Positions 16,878-25,611 of a DNA stretch of 64,000 nucleotides are shown here, one piece after another. The notes under the pieces are model-generated. The model ran no database searches, was not told where the DNA came from, and saw only the letters and a list, made by a program, of their open reading frames with translations. The position numbers were made by a program, and so were the translations under genes. The stretch covers positions 29,436-93,435 of the forward strand of contig SUYR01000008.1 in assembly GCA_015060335.1 (NCBI GenBank), read 5' to 3'. Positions within the stretch are counted from its first letter, which is position 1. Every line of letters begins with the position of its first letter. The DNA is from Bacteroidales bacterium. GTDB taxonomy: Bacteria > Bacteroidota > Bacteroidia > Bacteroidales > UBA932.

Positions 16878-16915
16878 CGTTGCAGGTACCATGGAAAATC
16901 GAGGTACCTGCAACG
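16878..16915. repeat. hairpin after the RAYT gene (GGTACCTGCAAC type; terminator and/or REP)
   Basis: Perfect 13-bp inverted repeat: CGTTGCAGGTACC 16878-16890 and GGTACCTGCAACG 16903-16915, with a 12-base loop. It lies 26 bases after the RAYT stop and 29 bases beyond the stop of the convergent yccF. The arms share GGTACCTGSAAC with the hairpin at 7370-7409. It has A-runs and T-poor flanks, so it is not a textbook terminator. Confidence 0.6.
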
Positions 16916-16944
16916 ATATAGCTATCAGATCGTTACCGATGTGT

Positions 16945-17313
16945 TTATGAAATCTTCTTACCGAATGGAACGAGGGCGAGCAGGGTCATCTTGAAGTGCT
17001 GCATGCCGAACGGGATGCCGATAATAGTAAGGCAGCAGATTACTCCGAAACCCAAATGAAGCAGGGCTATCTCTATGCCGCCGAATACTATCCATATGAT
17101 GTTCATCAGCACTGAGAGGCAGCCTCCGTCATTTGTGTCCGGCAGCACTTCGTGTCCGAATGGCCAGAGCGCGAGTCCGGCTATCTTCAGAAGCTGCACG
17201 CCGAAGGGAATTCCTATTATAGTCAGGCAGAAAAGTATGCCGACGATTGCATAATACAAACTTATGATGATACCTCCAAGTATTATCCAAAGTATGTTAC
17301 CTATGAATTTCAT
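16945..17313 (-). CDS. YccF domain-containing inner-membrane protein
   Basis: 122 aa. Two copies of the YccF repeat are visible: NILWIILGGIIISLYYAIVG...CLTIIGIPFGVQLLKIAGLALWPFG and NIIWIVFGGIEIALLHLGFG...CLTIIGIPFGMQHFKMTLLALVPFG (written here with gaps). Each repeat supplies membrane helices, so the protein is small and integral to the inner membrane. The family has no established function. It begins 12 bases after the cysS stop and is probably translated from the same mRNA. Confidence 0.88.
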   Translation of the reverse strand: MKFIGNILWIILGGIIISLYYAIVGILFCLTIIGIPFGVQLLKIAGLALWPFGHEVLPDTNDGGCLSVLMNIIWIVFGGIEIALLHLGFGVICCLTIIGIPFGMQHFKMTLLALVPFGKKIS

Positions 17314-17325
17314 GTCTGTTCAGTT

Positions 17326-18864
17326 TTATTCCAATGTCCATTCGGTGCCGTCCTTGGTGTCCTTTATCTGGATTCCGAGAGCCTTCAGGTCATCTCTGAT
17401 GCGGTCCGAAGTTGCCCAGTCCTTTGCAGCCTTTGCGACCTTTCTCTGCTCGAGCACCATCTCTATCAGGCCGTCGATGGTCTTCATTGCCTTTCCTCCC
17501 TCATTTTCCTCGTCACAGAGTCCCAGGATGCCATATACGACGTTGTCAAACAGATTTACAAGGGTCTGCCAGTCTGATTTGTCGAGCTGGACCTTCTTGT
17601 CTTTTGCCGTGTTGATGATACGTACTGCATCGAATATGTGAGACAATGCGACCGGAGTGTTGAGGTCGTCACAGAGTGCTTCATAAACACCTTCGGTCAG
17701 AGCACGTACTTCTGTATTCGATGCATCGATCTCTTCAGGAGCTACAGCTTGTGAGAATTCTCCGTATGCCAATGCAGGGGCGCTTTGGATGCCGGCGGCT
17801 GCGGCAAGGGAACGAAGGTCTTTTCCTGCCTGCATGATCCTCTTCAGACCCTTCTCGGCAGCCTGTAGAGCCTCGTTGCTGAAGTCAAGGGTGCCACGAT
17901 AATGTGCCTGAAGGATGAAGAAACGCACAGTCATAGGTGTATATGCCTGCTCGAGTTTGGCGTGTCTGCCCGCAAAGAGTTCGGGAAGAGTGATGAAATT
18001 TCCGAGAGATTTACCCATCTTCTTGCCCTCGATTGTAATCATGTTGTTGTGCATCCAGTATTTCACACCGCTGCAACCGCGTGAAGCTGTGTTCTGGGCA
18101 ATTTCACATTCGTGATGTGGGAAGAGGAGATCCATTCCACCTCCATGAATGTCAAATTCTTTTCCAAGGTATTTCTCGCTCATTGCAGAACATTCCAGAT
18201 GCCATCCGGGGAAACCGTCACTCCAAGGAGATGGCCACCTCATGATGTGCTCTGGAGATGCTTTTTTCCATAATGCGAAGTCATATGAGGCCCTTTTGTC
18301 CTGCTGTCCGTCAAGGTCTCGTGTGCCTTCCTTTACCTCGTCTAGTGTACGGCCTGAAAGTATTCCGTACCTATGGTCCTTGTCGTATTTGAGTACATCG
18401 AAGTATATGGATCCGTTGCTTTCGTATGCGTATCCGGCATCGAGGATCTTCTTTACCAGGTCGATCTGTTCGATGATATGTCCTGATGCGCGTGGCTCGA
18501 TTGAAGGGGGTGCGACATTGAGCATACGCATCGCCTCATGGTATGCCAGAGTGCATCTCTGTACCACTTCCATGGGTTCCAGCTGCTCCAGACGTGCCTT
18601 CTTTGCAATCTTGTCTTCGCCCTCGTCCGCATCGTGTTCAAGGTGTCCTACGTCTGTGATGTTGCGTACATAACGTACCTTGTAGCCCAGATGCCTGAGC
18701 AGTTTTACGAATACGTCGTAGGTGACTCCAGGTCTTGCATGGCCCAGATGTGCATCACCATAGACTGTCGGACCGCAGACGTAAAGGCCGACGTGTCCTT
18801 CGTTGATAGGCTTGAAGATTTCCTTCTTTCTGGAAAGTGAATTGGTAATATATAATTCTCTCAT
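17326..18864 (-). CDS. cysS: cysteine--tRNA ligase
   Basis: 512 aa, class I synthetase. The HIGH-like motif is HLGH at residues 39-42, preceded by the zinc ligand Cys30 ([11 protein letters not shown]). Other landmarks are WHLECSAMS, the [18 protein letters not shown] zinc/cysteine site and the KMSKS-like loop KKMGKSLGN. The C-terminal DALR-like tRNA-binding region closes the protein. It charges tRNA-Cys. It is the first gene of a leftward pair with yccF and is divergent from purE. Confidence 0.97.
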   Translation of the reverse strand: MRELYITNSLSRKKEIFKPINEGHVGLYVCGPTVYGDAHLGHARPGVTYDVFVKLLRHLGYKVRYVRNITDVGHLEHDADEGEDKIAKKARLEQLEPMEVVQRCTLAYHEAMRMLNVAPPSIEPRASGHIIEQIDLVKKILDAGYAYESNGSIYFDVLKYDKDHRYGILSGRTLDEVKEGTRDLDGQQDKRASYDFALWKKASPEHIMRWPSPWSDGFPGWHLECSAMSEKYLGKEFDIHGGGMDLLFPHHECEIAQNTASRGCSGVKYWMHNNMITIEGKKMGKSLGNFITLPELFAGRHAKLEQAYTPMTVRFFILQAHYRGTLDFSNEALQAAEKGLKRIMQAGKDLRSLAAAAGIQSAPALAYGEFSQAVAPEEIDASNTEVRALTEGVYEALCDDLNTPVALSHIFDAVRIINTAKDKKVQLDKSDWQTLVNLFDNVVYGILGLCDEENEGGKAMKTIDGLIEMVLEQRKVAKAAKDWATSDRIRDDLKALGIQIKDTKDGTEWTLE

Positions 18865-18899
18865 TTCTGATGTGTTTTCTTCTGTAGTGTCACAATCTG

Positions 18900-18907
18900 C
18901 AAATATA
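18900..18907 (-). promoter_or_regulatory. -7 promoter element for cysS
   Basis: Reverse strand TATATTTG, a full consensus -7 box, 35 bases before the cysS start. No -33 TTG is seen at the normal distance. Confidence 0.5.
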
Positions 18908-18943
18908 CGTAAAAAAATCAGTATATGAATATATGCGCGCGCG

Positions 18944-18973
18944 TTGTAGTGACGGGATTTTTAACTACCTTTG
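18944..18973 (+). promoter_or_regulatory. promoter of the purE-purL-purF unit
   Basis: TTG at 18944-18946, 19 bases, then TACCTTTG at 18966-18973: a complete Bacteroidetes sigma-ABfr-type promoter. Transcription would begin near 18980, giving a leader of about 110 nt before purE. I see no purine riboswitch core in that leader. Confidence 0.75.
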
Positions 18974-19091
18974 CAGGATTATGGGAGAGGGATTCAGGGA
19001 GAGGGTAACGTAATACTTTCATATTTCTGCACCACCTTCCGAATTGTGAAAGAATATAACAACGGTAACAAACGAATTAAACATCAATAAT

Positions 19092-19559
19092 ATGAAAGTA
19101 GCTGTCATCATGGGCTCGACCAGCGACCTTGACATCATGTCGCAGGCAATCAATGTCCTCGAAGGATTCGGGGTAGAAGTAGTAAAAAAGGTAATCAGTG
19201 CACATCGTACTCCTGACCTTATGTGCGAATTTGCAAAATCAGCAAAGGAGAACGGTATAGGTGCCATCATTGCAGGAGCAGGTGGTGCAGCTCACGTTGC
19301 GGGAGTCGTGGCTGGCATGACAACAGTGCCGGTGATAGGTGTTCCGATCCAGACAAAGGCTCTCGGTGGCATGGACTCGCTGCTTTCGATCGTGCAGATG
19401 CCTGCAGGAATCCCTGTTGCCACTATGGCGATCAACGGAGCCAAGAATGCCGGACTTTTTGCCGCTCAGATCCTCGCTCTTACAGACGCAGAACTGTCTT
19501 CCAAGCTTGATGCGTTCAGAAAAGAGCAGACTCAGAAAGTCCTCGATGCAACAATCTAA
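19092..19559 (+). CDS. purE: 5-(carboxyamino)imidazole ribonucleotide mutase PurE (class I)
   Basis: 155 aa. The sequence starts MKVAVIMGSTSDLDIMSQA and contains the active-site SAHRTPDLM and the GAGGAAHVAGVVA loop, with GGMDSLLSIVQMPAGIPVAT. This is class I PurE, which converts N5-CAIR to CAIR in purine synthesis; it needs PurK, which is not encoded in this window. purL follows after 23 bases and purF after that, forming a purine operon driven by the promoter at 18.95 kb. Confidence 0.96.
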   Translation: MKVAVIMGSTSDLDIMSQAINVLEGFGVEVVKKVISAHRTPDLMCEFAKSAKENGIGAIIAGAGGAAHVAGVVAGMTTVPVIGVPIQTKALGGMDSLLSIVQMPAGIPVATMAINGAKNAGLFAAQILALTDAELSSKLDAFRKEQTQKVLDATI

Positions 19560-19582
19560 TCAGAAGCAACAATCTAAAGAAT

Positions 19583-22500
19583 ATGAGCAACTATCGCATT
19601 TACGTAGAAAAATATCCTGAATTTCAGGTGGAGGCGCGCAGTCTTCTGGGCGAGTTGAACGAAAACCTTCAGCTCGAGCTCGCATCGCTGCGCCTTCTTA
19701 ATGTGTACGACCTCTTCGGCTTTTCGCAGGAACTTCTGGAAAAGAGCCGCTACAGCGTGTTTGGAGAGATTGTTACAGACAGTGTTACAGACGAATGTGA
19801 CCTTTCATGTGCAAAATATATTGCTGTGGAGTATCTGCCCGGCCAGTTTGACCAGCGTGCAGCATCTGCAGTTGACTGTGTGCGTCTTATCGACCCTTCG
19901 GCACAGGTCAGCATAAAGAGCTCCAAGCTCATCATTCTTCCGGAAGATACCTCGGATGAAGTGATTTCAAAGATCAAGAAGTATTACATCAATGCGGTCG
20001 AATCCAGAGAGAAGGACCTTGCCAGACTTACTGCAATGGAGCAGCCGGAGGTAGCTCCTGTTCCTGTTCTCGAGGGCCTTACTGCCCTTACTGAAGAGGA
20101 ACTGGCACCATACTGCAAGAAGATGGGGCTGGCAATGAATGCTGACGACCTCCGTGAAGTGGTGAACTATTTCAAGACAGAGGGACGTGATCCGTTTGAG
20201 ACGGAGCTCCGTATCCTTGACACATATTGGAGTGACCACTGCCGCCACACTACATTTACTACAGAACTCGAAGATATCAATGTCGAGGACTCTTTCCTCA
20301 AGGAAGAGATTGACGGCACTCTGAATCTTTACATGAAGATCCGTAAGGAACTTGGTCGTGAGCACAAGGGCCTCAACCTCATGGATATGGCTACTGTAGG
20401 TGCCCGTTATCTCAAGTCAAAGGGGCTTCTTGACGACATGGAGGTCAGCGAAGAGAACAATGCGTGCAGCATATATGTGGACGTGGACATCGTTGACGAC
20501 AATGGTGAAATGACTACTGAAAAATGGCTTCTCCAGTTCAAGAACGAGACGCATAACCATCCTACTGAAATCGAACCTTTCGGAGGCGCTGCAACTTGTC
20601 TCGGAGGTGCTATCCGTGACCCGCTTTCAGGTCGTGCTTATGTATATCAGGCAATGCGTGTGACAGGTGCCGGTGATATCTATCTCCCTGTTGCAGATAC
20701 AATGCCTGGCAAGCTTCCTCAGAGCATCATTTCGCGCAAAGCTGCACATGGATATTCAAGCTACGGTAATCAGATAGGTCTTGCTACAACTCATGTGCGC
20801 GAGGTATATCACGAAGGTTATGTGGCAAAACGTCTTGAAGTAGGAGCTGTCGTGGGTGCCGTGAAGGCAGACAGTGTACGTCGTGAGAGTCCGGCTCCGG
20901 GAGATGTCGTGCTGCTTCTTGGCGGACGTACTGGCCGTGATGGAGTAGGTGGCGCTACAGGATCCTCAAAAGAACATACAGAAGAATCACTCGAGACATG
21001 CGGTAGTGAGGTACAGAAGGGTAATGCACCAGAGGAAAGGAAACTTCAGAGACTTTTCCGCCGTCCGGAAGTGACACGACTCATCAAGAAGTCGAATGAC
21101 TTCGGTGCTGGTGGTGTCAGTGTGGCTATCGGTGAGCTTACAGACGGTCTTGACATATATCTTGACAGAGTTCCTGTCAAGTACAGCGGACTCAACTCTA
21201 CAGAACTTGCGATCAGCGAGTCTCAGGAGCGTATGTCTGTTGTGATCGAGGCAAAGGACAAGGAGGCAATGATGGCATACTGTGCAAGCGAGAATGTCGA
21301 GGTTACACATGTTGCTGATGTCACTGACAGAAAGCGTATGCGTATGTTCAGCGGTGACAGGATCGTTGTGGATCTTTCACGTGAATTCATTGACAGTGCA
21401 GGTGCAAAGCACTATGCGAAAGCTACCGTCGGTGCTGTGGAGCAGAAGAATCCTTTTGAAAGAAAGGTGGAAGGTGCAGACCTCAAGGAAAAGATATTCA
21501 ACAACCTTCAGGATCCGAATGTGACATCCCAGAAGGGACTTATCGAAATGTTCGACTCTACAATCGGACGTTCGACTGTGCTCATGCCGTTCGGAGGTAT
21601 GCTCCAGACTACAGAGACTCAGGTGTCTGTGCAGAAGCTGCCAGTTGACGGATATACGGATACGGCATCAATCATGGCATTCGGTTACAATCCGTTCATT
21701 GCCAGCTGGAGCCCATATCATGGAGCTGCGTATTCTGTAGTGGAAGCGTGCTCAAAGGTGGTCGCTGCCGGTGCAAGCTATGAGAAGATGCGTTTTTCAT
21801 ATCAGGAGTATTTCGAGAGAATGACTGACCGCAAGTCATGGGGCAAGCCGCTTTCGGCTCTCCTTGGCGCCCTCAAGATGCAGGTTGAATTCGGTCTTCC
21901 GTCAATCGGTGGAAAGGACTCGATGAGCGGTACATTCGAGAATATAAATGTTCCGCCTATGCTCATGGCATTCGGTATCACTACAGTAGATGCCGAGCAG
22001 GTGATTTCTCCTGAACTTAAATACGAAGGCAACAAGCTCTATCTTGTAAAGCATACTCCGCTTGCCAACCATATGCCTGACGTGGAGCAGCTCAAGGCGA
22101 ACTGGAAATACATCCATGAGCAGGTGCAGGCCGACAATATCGTTTCTGCATACGCGCTTGGATTCGGAGGTGTGGCAGAGGCTATATGCAAGATGTCATT
22201 CGGTAACGGACTTGACGCAAAGATCAGGATGGATGAGTCTGAGCTCTTCAATTATGGCTACGGTTCTATCCTTGTCGAGGCAGAGAACGCCCTGGATTAT
22301 CCGAATGCAATTCTTATCGGAGAGGTTACTGACGGAGAGGACAGCGAACTTACAATCAATGATGTGAAGTTCGATATCTTCGAACTCATTGCGGCAAACG
22401 GAGCTAAGTTCGCCCAGGTATATCCTGATACAGCCGAGGCATATCACAAGGAACTCGTACCTGCAGGTATGGAGGGTGTGAAGCCGCTCAAGGTCAAGAG

Positions 22501-23341
22501 ATCGGAAATGAAATACAAGGGCGAGCCGGTGGAGACACCGATAGCATATCTTCCTGTATTCCCTGGTACAAACTGTGACTACGATTCTGCGAAGGCGTGG
22601 CGTAATGCAGGTGCAGAGGTGCGCATGAGCGTATTCTGCAATCTTACAGAAGATGACATTTTCCGTTCGATTGCCGAGATGAAGAAGAATATTGATGAGT
22701 GCCATATCCTTATGATCTGTGGCGGATTCTCTGCGGGTGATGAGCCGGACGGAAGTGGTAAGTTTATTGCTAATGTGTTGAATAATAGCATAATAGCTGA
22801 TGCTATCCATGCTCTTCTCGACCGCGGTGGCCTCATCCTTGGTATCTGTAACGGATTCCAGGCCCTCGTGAAGTCCGGCCTGCTTCCATACGGACGTCTC
22901 GGTCAGGTTACAAAGGACAGTCCTACACTCTTCCGCAACGATATCAACCGTCATATCTCACAGATCGTGACAACACGCGTCGGTACTACCAACTCTCCAT
23001 GGCTTAAGGATTTCGCAATCGGAGACCTTCATACTATCGCAGTGAGCCACGGTGAAGGAAAATTCGTTGTGAACGAAGAACTTGCCAAGGAACTCTTTGC
23101 AAACGGTCAGGTGGCATTCCAGTATGTGGATCCTCTTGAAGAGGAGCCTACAATGGAGTCTCCATACAATCCTAACGGATCATACTATGCTATCGAGGGT
23201 ATCATAAGCAAGAACGGTCAGATTCTCGGAAAGATGGGCCATACTGAGCGTTATGAGGGCAACCTGTTCAAGAACATCATGGACGAAGGACTTGAGCAGC
23301 CGTTGTTTGAAAATGCTGTCGCATACTTCCGTGGCGAATAA
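19583..23341 (+). CDS. purL: phosphoribosylformylglycinamidine synthase (large, single-chain PurL)
   Basis: 1252 aa, the long single-polypeptide form with a fused glutaminase. The N-terminal PurS-like region is followed by the linker and the two AIR-synthase-like ATP-binding halves (HNHPTEIEPFGGAATCLGG, SNDFGAGGVSVAIGEL, PSIGGKDSMSGTFE). The class I glutaminase domain ends the chain, with nucleophile Cys at about 1089 (LGICNGFQALVKSG) and the SHGEGKF histidine region. It converts FGAR to FGAM using glutamine and ATP. It lies between purE (23 bases) and purF (49-base gap containing a perfect hairpin). Confidence 0.97.
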   Translation: MSNYRIYVEKYPEFQVEARSLLGELNENLQLELASLRLLNVYDLFGFSQELLEKSRYSVFGEIVTDSVTDECDLSCAKYIAVEYLPGQFDQRAASAVDCVRLIDPSAQVSIKSSKLIILPEDTSDEVISKIKKYYINAVESREKDLARLTAMEQPEVAPVPVLEGLTALTEEELAPYCKKMGLAMNADDLREVVNYFKTEGRDPFETELRILDTYWSDHCRHTTFTTELEDINVEDSFLKEEIDGTLNLYMKIRKELGREHKGLNLMDMATVGARYLKSKGLLDDMEVSEENNACSIYVDVDIVDDNGEMTTEKWLLQFKNETHNHPTEIEPFGGAATCLGGAIRDPLSGRAYVYQAMRVTGAGDIYLPVADTMPGKLPQSIISRKAAHGYSSYGNQIGLATTHVREVYHEGYVAKRLEVGAVVGAVKADSVRRESPAPGDVVLLLGGRTGRDGVGGATGSSKEHTEESLETCGSEVQKGNAPEERKLQRLFRRPEVTRLIKKSNDFGAGGVSVAIGELTDGLDIYLDRVPVKYSGLNSTELAISESQERMSVVIEAKDKEAMMAYCASENVEVTHVADVTDRKRMRMFSGDRIVVDLSREFIDSAGAKHYAKATVGAVEQKNPFERKVEGADLKEKIFNNLQDPNVTSQKGLIEMFDSTIGRSTVLMPFGGMLQTTETQVSVQKLPVDGYTDTASIMAFGYNPFIASWSPYHGAAYSVVEACSKVVAAGASYEKMRFSYQEYFERMTDRKSWGKPLSALLGALKMQVEFGLPSIGGKDSMSGTFENINVPPMLMAFGITTVDAEQVISPELKYEGNKLYLVKHTPLANHMPDVEQLKANWKYIHEQVQADNIVSAYALGFGGVAEAICKMSFGNGLDAKIRMDESELFNYGYGSILVEAENALDYPNAILIGEVTDGEDSELTINDVKFDIFELIAANGAKFAQVYPDTAEAYHKELVPAGMEGVKPLKVKRSEMKYKGEPVETPIAYLPVFPGTNCDYDSAKAWRNAGAEVRMSVFCNLTEDDIFRSIAEMKKNIDECHILMICGGFSAGDEPDGSGKFIANVLNNSIIADAIHALLDRGGLILGICNGFQALVKSGLLPYGRLGQVTKDSPTLFRNDINRHISQIVTTRVGTTNSPWLKDFAIGDLHTIAVSHGEGKFVVNEELAKELFANGQVAFQYVDPLEEEPTMESPYNPNGSYYAIEGIISKNGQILGKMGHTERYEGNLFKNIMDEGLEQPLFENAVAYFRGE

Positions 23342-23354
23342 AGACGAAAGCGTC

Positions 23355-23375
23355 ATCCCCGGCTCGACCGGGGAT
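23355..23375. repeat. palindrome between purL and purF
   Basis: Perfect 8-bp GC-rich stem ATCCCCGG (23355-23362) and CCGGGGAT (23368-23375) with a five-base loop CTCGA, starting 14 bases after the purL stop and ending 15 bases before the purF start. There is no T-run, so it is not a classical terminator. The form TCATCCCCGGCTCGACCGGG resembles extragenic palindromes (REP/RPE type) known from other phyla. It may stabilise or tune expression between the two genes. Confidence 0.6.
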
Positions 23376-23390
23376 ATAACAAAGAATATA

Positions 23391-24782
23391 ATGTGTAAGT
23401 GTAAGAATGTTTTCAGGGATGACAAGTTGCACCATGAATGTGGTGTGCTTGGTATCTATGGTGTGCCGGATGCTTCCGGTCTGGCTTACTATGGTCTTCA
23501 TGCTCTTCAGCATAGGGGTCAGCAGGGATGTGGTATAGTCGCTGTCGGAGAGAAAGGAGATTTTCATCGTGTAAAAGGTGAAGGTCTTGTAACGGAGGTT
23601 TTCAATGAGACCAGGATTGCCCAGTTGCCGGGTCATATGGCAATAGGGCATGTGCGTTACAGTAATGCGGGATGTAAAGGTTCAGAGAATCTGCAGCCTT
23701 TCCTGTTCCATCATAGCTCAGGTGATTTTGCATTGGCAAACAACGGGCAGATTGTGAACTATCAGGCTCTCCGTGAGGATCTGGAGGACAAGGGAAGTCT
23801 TTTCCAGTCTTCATCGGATGCGGAGGTGCTTGCCCATCTTATCAAGAAGCAGGGCATCGACAAGGAACAGCCACGAATCAATTCCTTGAAGAATGCTCTC
23901 AATATGCTTGACGGAGCCTTTGCTTTTGTGGTGATGACAGCCCGCAGAATCTATGCCTGCCGTGACAAATATGGCTTCCATCCGCTTGCACTCGGAAAAA
24001 TAGGTGACGGTTATGTTGTGGCGAGTGAGACATGCGCATTTGATGTCATGGGTGCGGAATATATTCGTGATGTGGAACCGGGAGAAATTGTTACCATCGA
24101 TCATCACGGAATCCGCAGTACATTCTATTCTGAACCTCAGCGTCATGCGATGTGTGCTATGGAATATGTGTATTTTGCGCGTCCGGACAGTGATATCGAA
24201 GGATGTAATGTCCATAACTACAGGAAGGAGTCAGGTAAACTGCTTTTCCAGGAGGCACCTGTTGACGCAGATATCGTTATCGGTGTGCCTGATTCAAGCC
24301 TGTCTGCCGCGCAGGGCTATGCCGAAGCCAGCGGTCTTCCTTACGAAATGGGGCTTATCAAGAACAAGTATATAGGACGAACATTTATCCTGCCTACTCA
24401 GTCTCTTCGTGAAAAGGGTGTCAAGATGAAGCTTTCTCCTGTCAGGTCTATCGTCAAAGGCAAGAGGATAGTTCTTGTGGACGACTCTATCGTAAGAGGT
24501 ACTACATCTCTCAAGATTGTGAAGATGCTTCGCGAAGCCGGAGCGGCTGAGGTTCACGTGCGTATTGCAAGTGCCCCGTTGAAATATACATGTTTCTATG
24601 GTGTGGATGTACATACTCCGGAGGAACTCATAAGCAACAGCAATAATGTGGAAAGAGTTTGCGAACTTATCGATGCTGATTCGCTTGCATTCCTCTCACA
24701 TGAAGGCATGCTTGCAGCCGGTCGCAGGAGTGACCTCTGCCTTGCATGTTTCAATCACGAGTATCCTACAAAACTTTATTGA
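23391..24782 (+). CDS. purF: amidophosphoribosyltransferase PurF
   Basis: 463 aa from ATG 23391. A longer in-frame extension into purL exists but would cross the intergenic hairpin, and the 16-residue leader MCKCKNVFRDDKLHHE before Cys17 (ECGVLGIYG) fits the cleaved propeptide of the B. subtilis-type enzyme. The N-terminal Ntn glutaminase domain contains GHVRYSNAG; the phosphoribosyltransferase domain has the PRPP loop VLVDDSIVRGTTS. Cysteines near the end (CLACFNHEYPT) fit the [4Fe-4S] ligands of that subclass. It makes phosphoribosylamine, the first committed step of purine synthesis. The next gene begins at or just after its stop codon. Confidence 0.95.
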   Translation: MCKCKNVFRDDKLHHECGVLGIYGVPDASGLAYYGLHALQHRGQQGCGIVAVGEKGDFHRVKGEGLVTEVFNETRIAQLPGHMAIGHVRYSNAGCKGSENLQPFLFHHSSGDFALANNGQIVNYQALREDLEDKGSLFQSSSDAEVLAHLIKKQGIDKEQPRINSLKNALNMLDGAFAFVVMTARRIYACRDKYGFHPLALGKIGDGYVVASETCAFDVMGAEYIRDVEPGEIVTIDHHGIRSTFYSEPQRHAMCAMEYVYFARPDSDIEGCNVHNYRKESGKLLFQEAPVDADIVIGVPDSSLSAAQGYAEASGLPYEMGLIKNKYIGRTFILPTQSLREKGVKMKLSPVRSIVKGKRIVLVDDSIVRGTTSLKIVKMLREAGAAEVHVRIASAPLKYTCFYGVDVHTPEELISNSNNVERVCELIDADSLAFLSHEGMLAAGRRSDLCLACFNHEYPTKLY

Positions 24783-24793
24783 TGTTGTATTTT

Positions 24794-25594
24794 ATGAAGA
24801 CTTCCAGATTTTTAGTAGTATTATTCATTACCTTGGTTTTGTCTGGCTGTAGAGCATTGGTTCCGGTCAAGACATATGTGACCTTGGTACAATACAATGT
24901 CGGAGTCTTTGACAAATATGAAGAAAGCGGTTTTGAAGCTATTGCCAGTGCTGTAAGGGAAATGGGGGCAGATGCTGTCTCTCTCAATGAGGTGGACAGT
25001 TGTGCATTGCGTACGGGCAGCGTGGATCAGATTTCAGTTTTTGCCGAAGAATTGGGAGACTGGAATAAGTATTATGCTTCTGCAATGCCTTTCAATGGTG
25101 GTGCATATGGCGTCGGAATCGTTTCTTCACCGAAGCTGAAGGTAGTCCGTACAGACAAGGTTTCTCTTCCGAAACTGAACGGACGTGAGCCTCGTGCACT
25201 TGCCGTGGTGGAGTATGAGGATTTTGTCTTCGCATCTACCCACCTCGATCTTACTGTAGAATCTCAGATCGGACAGGTTGTGGCTATCAACCATTATGTC
25301 GATAGTGTATATGCCGGTAACGGGAAACCAGTCTTTCTTGCAGGAGACTTTAACTGCAGACCGGACGGTGAAACCATACAGCTGATAAAGCGGAATTGGA
25401 ATCAGCTTACCCCTGATGCCTTCTCGTTCCCGTCGCATGCGCCGAACAGATGTATAGATTATATTTTTGTCAGGCCGCGTGGCAGCAAGGTCATAGTGCG
25501 GTCGGCTGAGACTCCTGCCGTTCTTCAGACAGCAGATCTGGCTACCGCCTCCGATCATCTTCCAGTCGTGCTTAGCGTGATAATAGAAAAGTAA
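24794..25594 (+). CDS. endonuclease/exonuclease/phosphatase-family lipoprotein
   Basis: 266 aa from ATG 24794, chosen because MKTSRFLVVLFITLVLSGC then forms a proper lipoprotein signal (lipobox Cys19). An ATG at 24782 overlapping the purF stop is the alternative. The EEP (DNase I-like) fold is shown by YNVGVFD, SLNEVDSC (metal-binding Glu), STHLDLTV, LAGDFNCRPDGE (Asp-x-Asn) and the terminal ASDHLPVVL (Asp-His). Membrane anchoring suggests an extracytoplasmic phosphodiesterase or phosphatase; the substrate cannot be told. It lies between purF and metG on the same strand and is probably co-transcribed. Confidence 0.85.
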   Translation: MKTSRFLVVLFITLVLSGCRALVPVKTYVTLVQYNVGVFDKYEESGFEAIASAVREMGADAVSLNEVDSCALRTGSVDQISVFAEELGDWNKYYASAMPFNGGAYGVGIVSSPKLKVVRTDKVSLPKLNGREPRALAVVEYEDFVFASTHLDLTVESQIGQVVAINHYVDSVYAGNGKPVFLAGDFNCRPDGETIQLIKRNWNQLTPDAFSFPSHAPNRCIDYIFVRPRGSKVIVRSAETPAVLQTADLATASDHLPVVLSVIIEK

Positions 25595-25611
25595 TGTAAT
25601 AATATATATAT

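Noticed and set aside
18974..19091. Purine riboswitch in the purE leader
   Set aside because: No conserved purine-riboswitch core or paired loops could be recognised by eye.
22196..22954. 252-aa reverse-strand frame inside purL
   Set aside because: It lies wholly opposite conserved PurL glutaminase-domain sequence and resembles no family; typical of shadow frames.
23253..23390. 46-codon N-terminal extension of purF into purL
   Set aside because: Would cross the intergenic hairpin; start at 23391 gives the known propeptide layout before Cys17.
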